This document shows positions 61,748 to 64,000 of a stretch of DNA of 64,000 nucleotides, in pieces (positions within the stretch are counted from its first letter, which is position 1; each line of letters opens with the position of its first letter). Origin of the DNA: Lentzea pudingi (GTDB taxonomy: Bacteria > Actinomycetota > Actinomycetes > Mycobacteriales > Pseudonocardiaceae); the NCBI RefSeq assembly GCF_014646255.1, contig NZ_BMNC01000004.1, positions 450,480 through 514,479 of the forward strand, read 5' to 3'. The notes beneath the pieces were generated by a model that searched no databases, was not told the DNA's origin, and was given only the letters and a program-made list of their open reading frames with translations. A program made the translations under genes and the position numbers.

Positions 61748-61760
61748 TCTGAGAGGGCTT

Positions 61761-63242
61761 CTACCCGCGGTAGAAGTTGCCCTGGGTCTGCACGTTCAGC
61801 TCGTCCGTGCGGAACAGCTTCGCGACGAACGTGCGCGGGTCGCGCATGTCGATGACGTCGAAGCCGCGGCCCATCTCCGAGGAGTAGATGTAGCCGTTGT
61901 ACCAGTAGGTCGACCAGGTGCCGCCGCCCTGGAGGTTCGGCATCGGGCCGCGCTCGAAGAAGCCGATCTCACGCGGCTTGGCCGAGTTCGTGAAGTCCCA
62001 CACCGAGATGCCGCCCTGGTACCAGGACTGGACCATGATGTCCTTGCCGGGAACCGGGATCAGCGAACCGTTGTGCGCGACGCAGTTCTCCGAGTCGGTC
62101 TGCATGCGCGGGATCTTGTAGTAGGACTTGAACACCAGCTTGCGGTCCTTGCCCTTGCCCACGATGTCGTAGATGCCGTTGGCACCGCGGTTCGGGCCGA
62201 TCTTCTCGTTGCACGTCGCCGCGCCACCGCCACCGAGCTCGTCGGTGAAGACGACCTTGGTGCCGCTGTTGTTGAACGTGGCGGAGTGCCAGAACGCGAA
62301 GTTCTTGTCGTCCTGCACGCGGTTGATCTCGACCAGGTTCTCCCGGTTGGAGATGTCCCACAGGACGCCGTCACCCATGCAGGCGCCGGCCGCGAGGTCG
62401 AGCTGCGGGTAGACGGTGATGTCGTGGCAACCCGAGGTGGCCGTGACGTAGCCGGTCTCGATGCTGCCGGGCTCGCCGTCGTTGCCGCCGTCCGGGAAGA
62501 GGACCGGTGCCTTGAGCAGCGAGGCAGCGGACGGGTTCTTCACCGGCACCTTGACGATGGAGATCTTGTCGTGCGGCGGCTGGCAGTCCGGGAACGTGGC
62601 GTTGGGCGAGTAGGAAGAGACGTAGAGGTACACGTCCTTCTTGTTCTTGCTCGGCACCATCGTGTGGGTGTGCGAACCGCAGGCGGTCTCGACGGCCGAG
62701 ACGTACTTCGGGGCCTTCTTGTCACTGATGTCGAAGACCTTGATGCCCTCCCACGACTCCTTGACCGTCGCGGGCTGGGACACGCTGCTGCACGAGTTGT
62801 CGCTGCGCGACGAGTCGGTCGACAGGAACAGCAGGTTCCCGTACACCGAGATGTCGTTCTGCGAGCCGGGGCACAGGACCTGGCTCTTGATCGTGGGCTT
62901 CTTCGGGTTGCGGATGTCGTAGATGACGAAGCCGTCGTAGTTGCCGACGAACGCGTAGTTGTCCTGGAACGCGATGTCGGTCTGCGTCGAGTTGAGCGGA
63001 GCCTGCTTGTCCAGGTGGGCGACCGGGACCATGTTGCGGCTGCGGCTGATCTCGTCGACGCCCGGAAGAGCGGCGGACCCGTCCGCGCGCGACTCGAGCT
63101 GAGCCTCGCTCAGTCCCTTGCCGTCCGCGGGCAGGTCGGGCTCGGCGTACGCGGGCGCGGTCACCGTCGACAGCGTCAGCGCGAGCGCCCCCAGAACCGC
63201 CAACGACGCTCTGCGCCGCCCGGCAGTTGCGCGTGAAGTCAC
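61761..63242 (-). CDS. secreted LVIVD-repeat protein
   Basis: A 493-aa secreted protein with a signal peptide (ASLAVLGALALTLSTVTAPAYA, cut near AYA). LVIVD-like beta repeats recur: NYAFVGNYDGFVIYDIRNPKKP, KVFDISDKKAPKYV and ISVWDFTNSAKPREIGFFE, as in beta-propeller surface proteins. Cys pairs (CPGSQ, ACGSHTHT, CHDIT, ACMGDG) suggest extracellular folding. GTG 63242 is preceded by GAGGGGG 7 nt upstream. Function unknown. Confidence 0.83.
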   Translation of the reverse strand: MTSRATAGRRRASLAVLGALALTLSTVTAPAYAEPDLPADGKGLSEAQLESRADGSAALPGVDEISRSRNMVPVAHLDKQAPLNSTQTDIAFQDNYAFVGNYDGFVIYDIRNPKKPTIKSQVLCPGSQNDISVYGNLLFLSTDSSRSDNSCSSVSQPATVKESWEGIKVFDISDKKAPKYVSAVETACGSHTHTMVPSKNKKDVYLYVSSYSPNATFPDCQPPHDKISIVKVPVKNPSAASLLKAPVLFPDGGNDGEPGSIETGYVTATSGCHDITVYPQLDLAAGACMGDGVLWDISNRENLVEINRVQDDKNFAFWHSATFNNSGTKVVFTDELGGGGAATCNEKIGPNRGANGIYDIVGKGKDRKLVFKSYYKIPRMQTDSENCVAHNGSLIPVPGKDIMVQSWYQGGISVWDFTNSAKPREIGFFERGPMPNLQGGGTWSTYWYNGYIYSSEMGRGFDVIDMRDPRTFVAKLFRTDELNVQTQGNFYRG

Positions 63243-63455
63243 AGCTGTACCCCCTCAGTACGGGTTGGTGAGGGGGAGTATGACCCTTTCGCCTTGCTAA
63301 GGGCCAGCTTCTTTCGGAGGGTTCTGCACTCTTTGTCCACGCTCGAAGGGCAGGACGTACTTCATGGAGTGATTGTCCGGATTCGCACCGTCACCGGCAG
63401 TATGCCAAGTCGCGAGTCCCGTGATCACGGCGCGGCGAACTGTATTGTCCGAAGC

Positions 63456-64000
63456 ATGCGCTCTGGGGTGTTGGTCATCGTGGCGGCGATCGCGCTGCTC
63501 GCAGGCTGTTCGTCCGAACCCGAGGCGGCGCCCGTCATCGCGCCGGACACTCCCGGCGGCTCCGCGCCGACGGTCGCGCTCTCCGACGTGACCGGGGTGA
63601 CCCCGGCGCCGCCGAACGACGCCGACCGCCAGTACGTGGCGATGATGATCGCGCACCACGAGCAGGCGCTCGCCATGACGCGGTTCGCCCCCGACCGCGC
63701 GCAGAACGAGACGGTGAAGGGCCTCGCGGACCGCATCCGGTTCAGCCAGGAGCCCGAGATCGGCGCCATGAAGCAGTGGCAGCGGACGTTCAACGCCATC
63801 GGCACGCACGGCGACCACTCGTCGATGCCCGGCATGGCGACGCAGGACCAGCTGACCGCGCTGGGAGCCGCGCGCGGCAAGGACTTCGACCGGATGTTCC
63901 TGGAGCTGATGATCAAGCACCACGAGGGTGCGGTCAAGATGGCGACGGACGTGCGCGGGGCCGGCACCAACGTCCAGGTCGAGGAGATGGCCGACGACGT
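63456..64000 (+). CDS. DUF305 lipoprotein, truncated by the window end
   Basis: An ATG at 63456 opens a frame of 181 codons that runs off the window. Lipoprotein signal VAAIALLAGC, then the paired DUF305 ferritin-like motifs: YVAMMIAHHEQALAMTRFA and MFLELMIKHHEGAVKMA. The HH pairs probably bind metal; DUF305 proteins are linked to copper handling in actinobacteria. Divergent from the LVIVD gene; a TATTGT at 63443 is a possible -10, making the mRNA nearly leaderless. Confidence 0.82.
   Translation, partial: MRSGVLVIVAAIALLAGCSSEPEAAPVIAPDTPGGSAPTVALSDVTGVTPAPPNDADRQYVAMMIAHHEQALAMTRFAPDRAQNETVKGLADRIRFSQEPEIGAMKQWQRTFNAIGTHGDHSSMPGMATQDQLTALGAARGKDFDRMFLELMIKHHEGAVKMATDVRGAGTNVQVEEMADD

Overview
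This is a GC-rich actinobacterial chromosome segment. A filamentous Pseudonocardiaceae-type organism (Lentzea, Saccharothrix or Actinosynnema relatives) is the best guess. Support comes from an SsgA-family sporulation protein, an AfsR-like giant regulator, a SigK/RskA pair, frequent GTG starts, many ATGA/GTGA start-stop overlaps, and tRNA genes without an encoded CCA. The genus is inference.

Layout. (1) 1-17158: a catabolic supercluster for an unidentified aromatic or heteroaromatic compound. It holds the end of a LigA-type ring-cleavage dioxygenase subunit, three FAH-family hydrolases, a cyclase-family hydrolase, an FAD monooxygenase, two ACMSD-like amidohydrolases, an extradiol dioxygenase, an SDR, an MFS transporter, and two luciferase-like (LLM) flavin monooxygenases, each with its own flavin reductase. 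A divergent LysR gene and a TetR gene sit inside it. Two copies of one 14-bp operator, each lying in the 17-bp spacer of a good promoter, tie the TetR to two transcription units. (2) 17160-17390: a decayed IS5-type fragment. (3) 17476-28198: a second catabolic cluster with an FGGY kinase, an ADHAPS-like FAD oxidase, an SDR, an aldehyde dehydrogenase, a 3-hydroxyisobutyrate-dehydrogenase-like enzyme, a formaldehyde-activating-enzyme (Fae) homologue and a complete OpuA/Osmo-type ABC importer, facing a divergent IclR regulator. (4) 28200-36830: an accessory or mobile zone with a 1192-aa DUF4365-helical-repeat protein, a decayed IS5-family element, a tRNA-3'-end-like fragment, and an excisionase-integrase pair beside tRNA-Val(CAC). 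(5) 36886-40176: housekeeping and regulatory genes (PGPGW membrane protein, RskA anti-sigma, SigK, SsgA-like) and two tRNA groups (Gly-Cys-Val, then identical copies of Gly and Val). (6) 40293-46957: the most interesting locus. A four-gene run encodes a TIR protein with the catalytic Glu, a MinD-like KGGVGRS ATPase, a winged-helix-like protein and a 1060-aa AAA+HerA ATPase, with a second TIR-like protein convergent to it across a perfect terminator. It looks like a TIR/HerA-type conflict or antiphage system. (7) 47175-64000: a small secreted peptide beside an XRE-TPR regulator, an AfsR-like regulator, a vWA pair, an F420/PPOX protein, a glycosyltransferase, a HAD protein, a polyamine/iron-type ABC importer operon ending in an LtrA membrane protein, a VOC protein, an MFS protein, a secreted LVIVD protein and a truncated DUF305 lipoprotein.

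In region 1 the genes would act together as oxygenation (LLM and FAD monooxygenases), meta ring cleavage (VOC and LigAB types), then hydrolysis, decarboxylation and C-C cleavage (FAH, cyclase, amidohydrolases). All assignments are by reading the sequence and family motifs. No database search was run.
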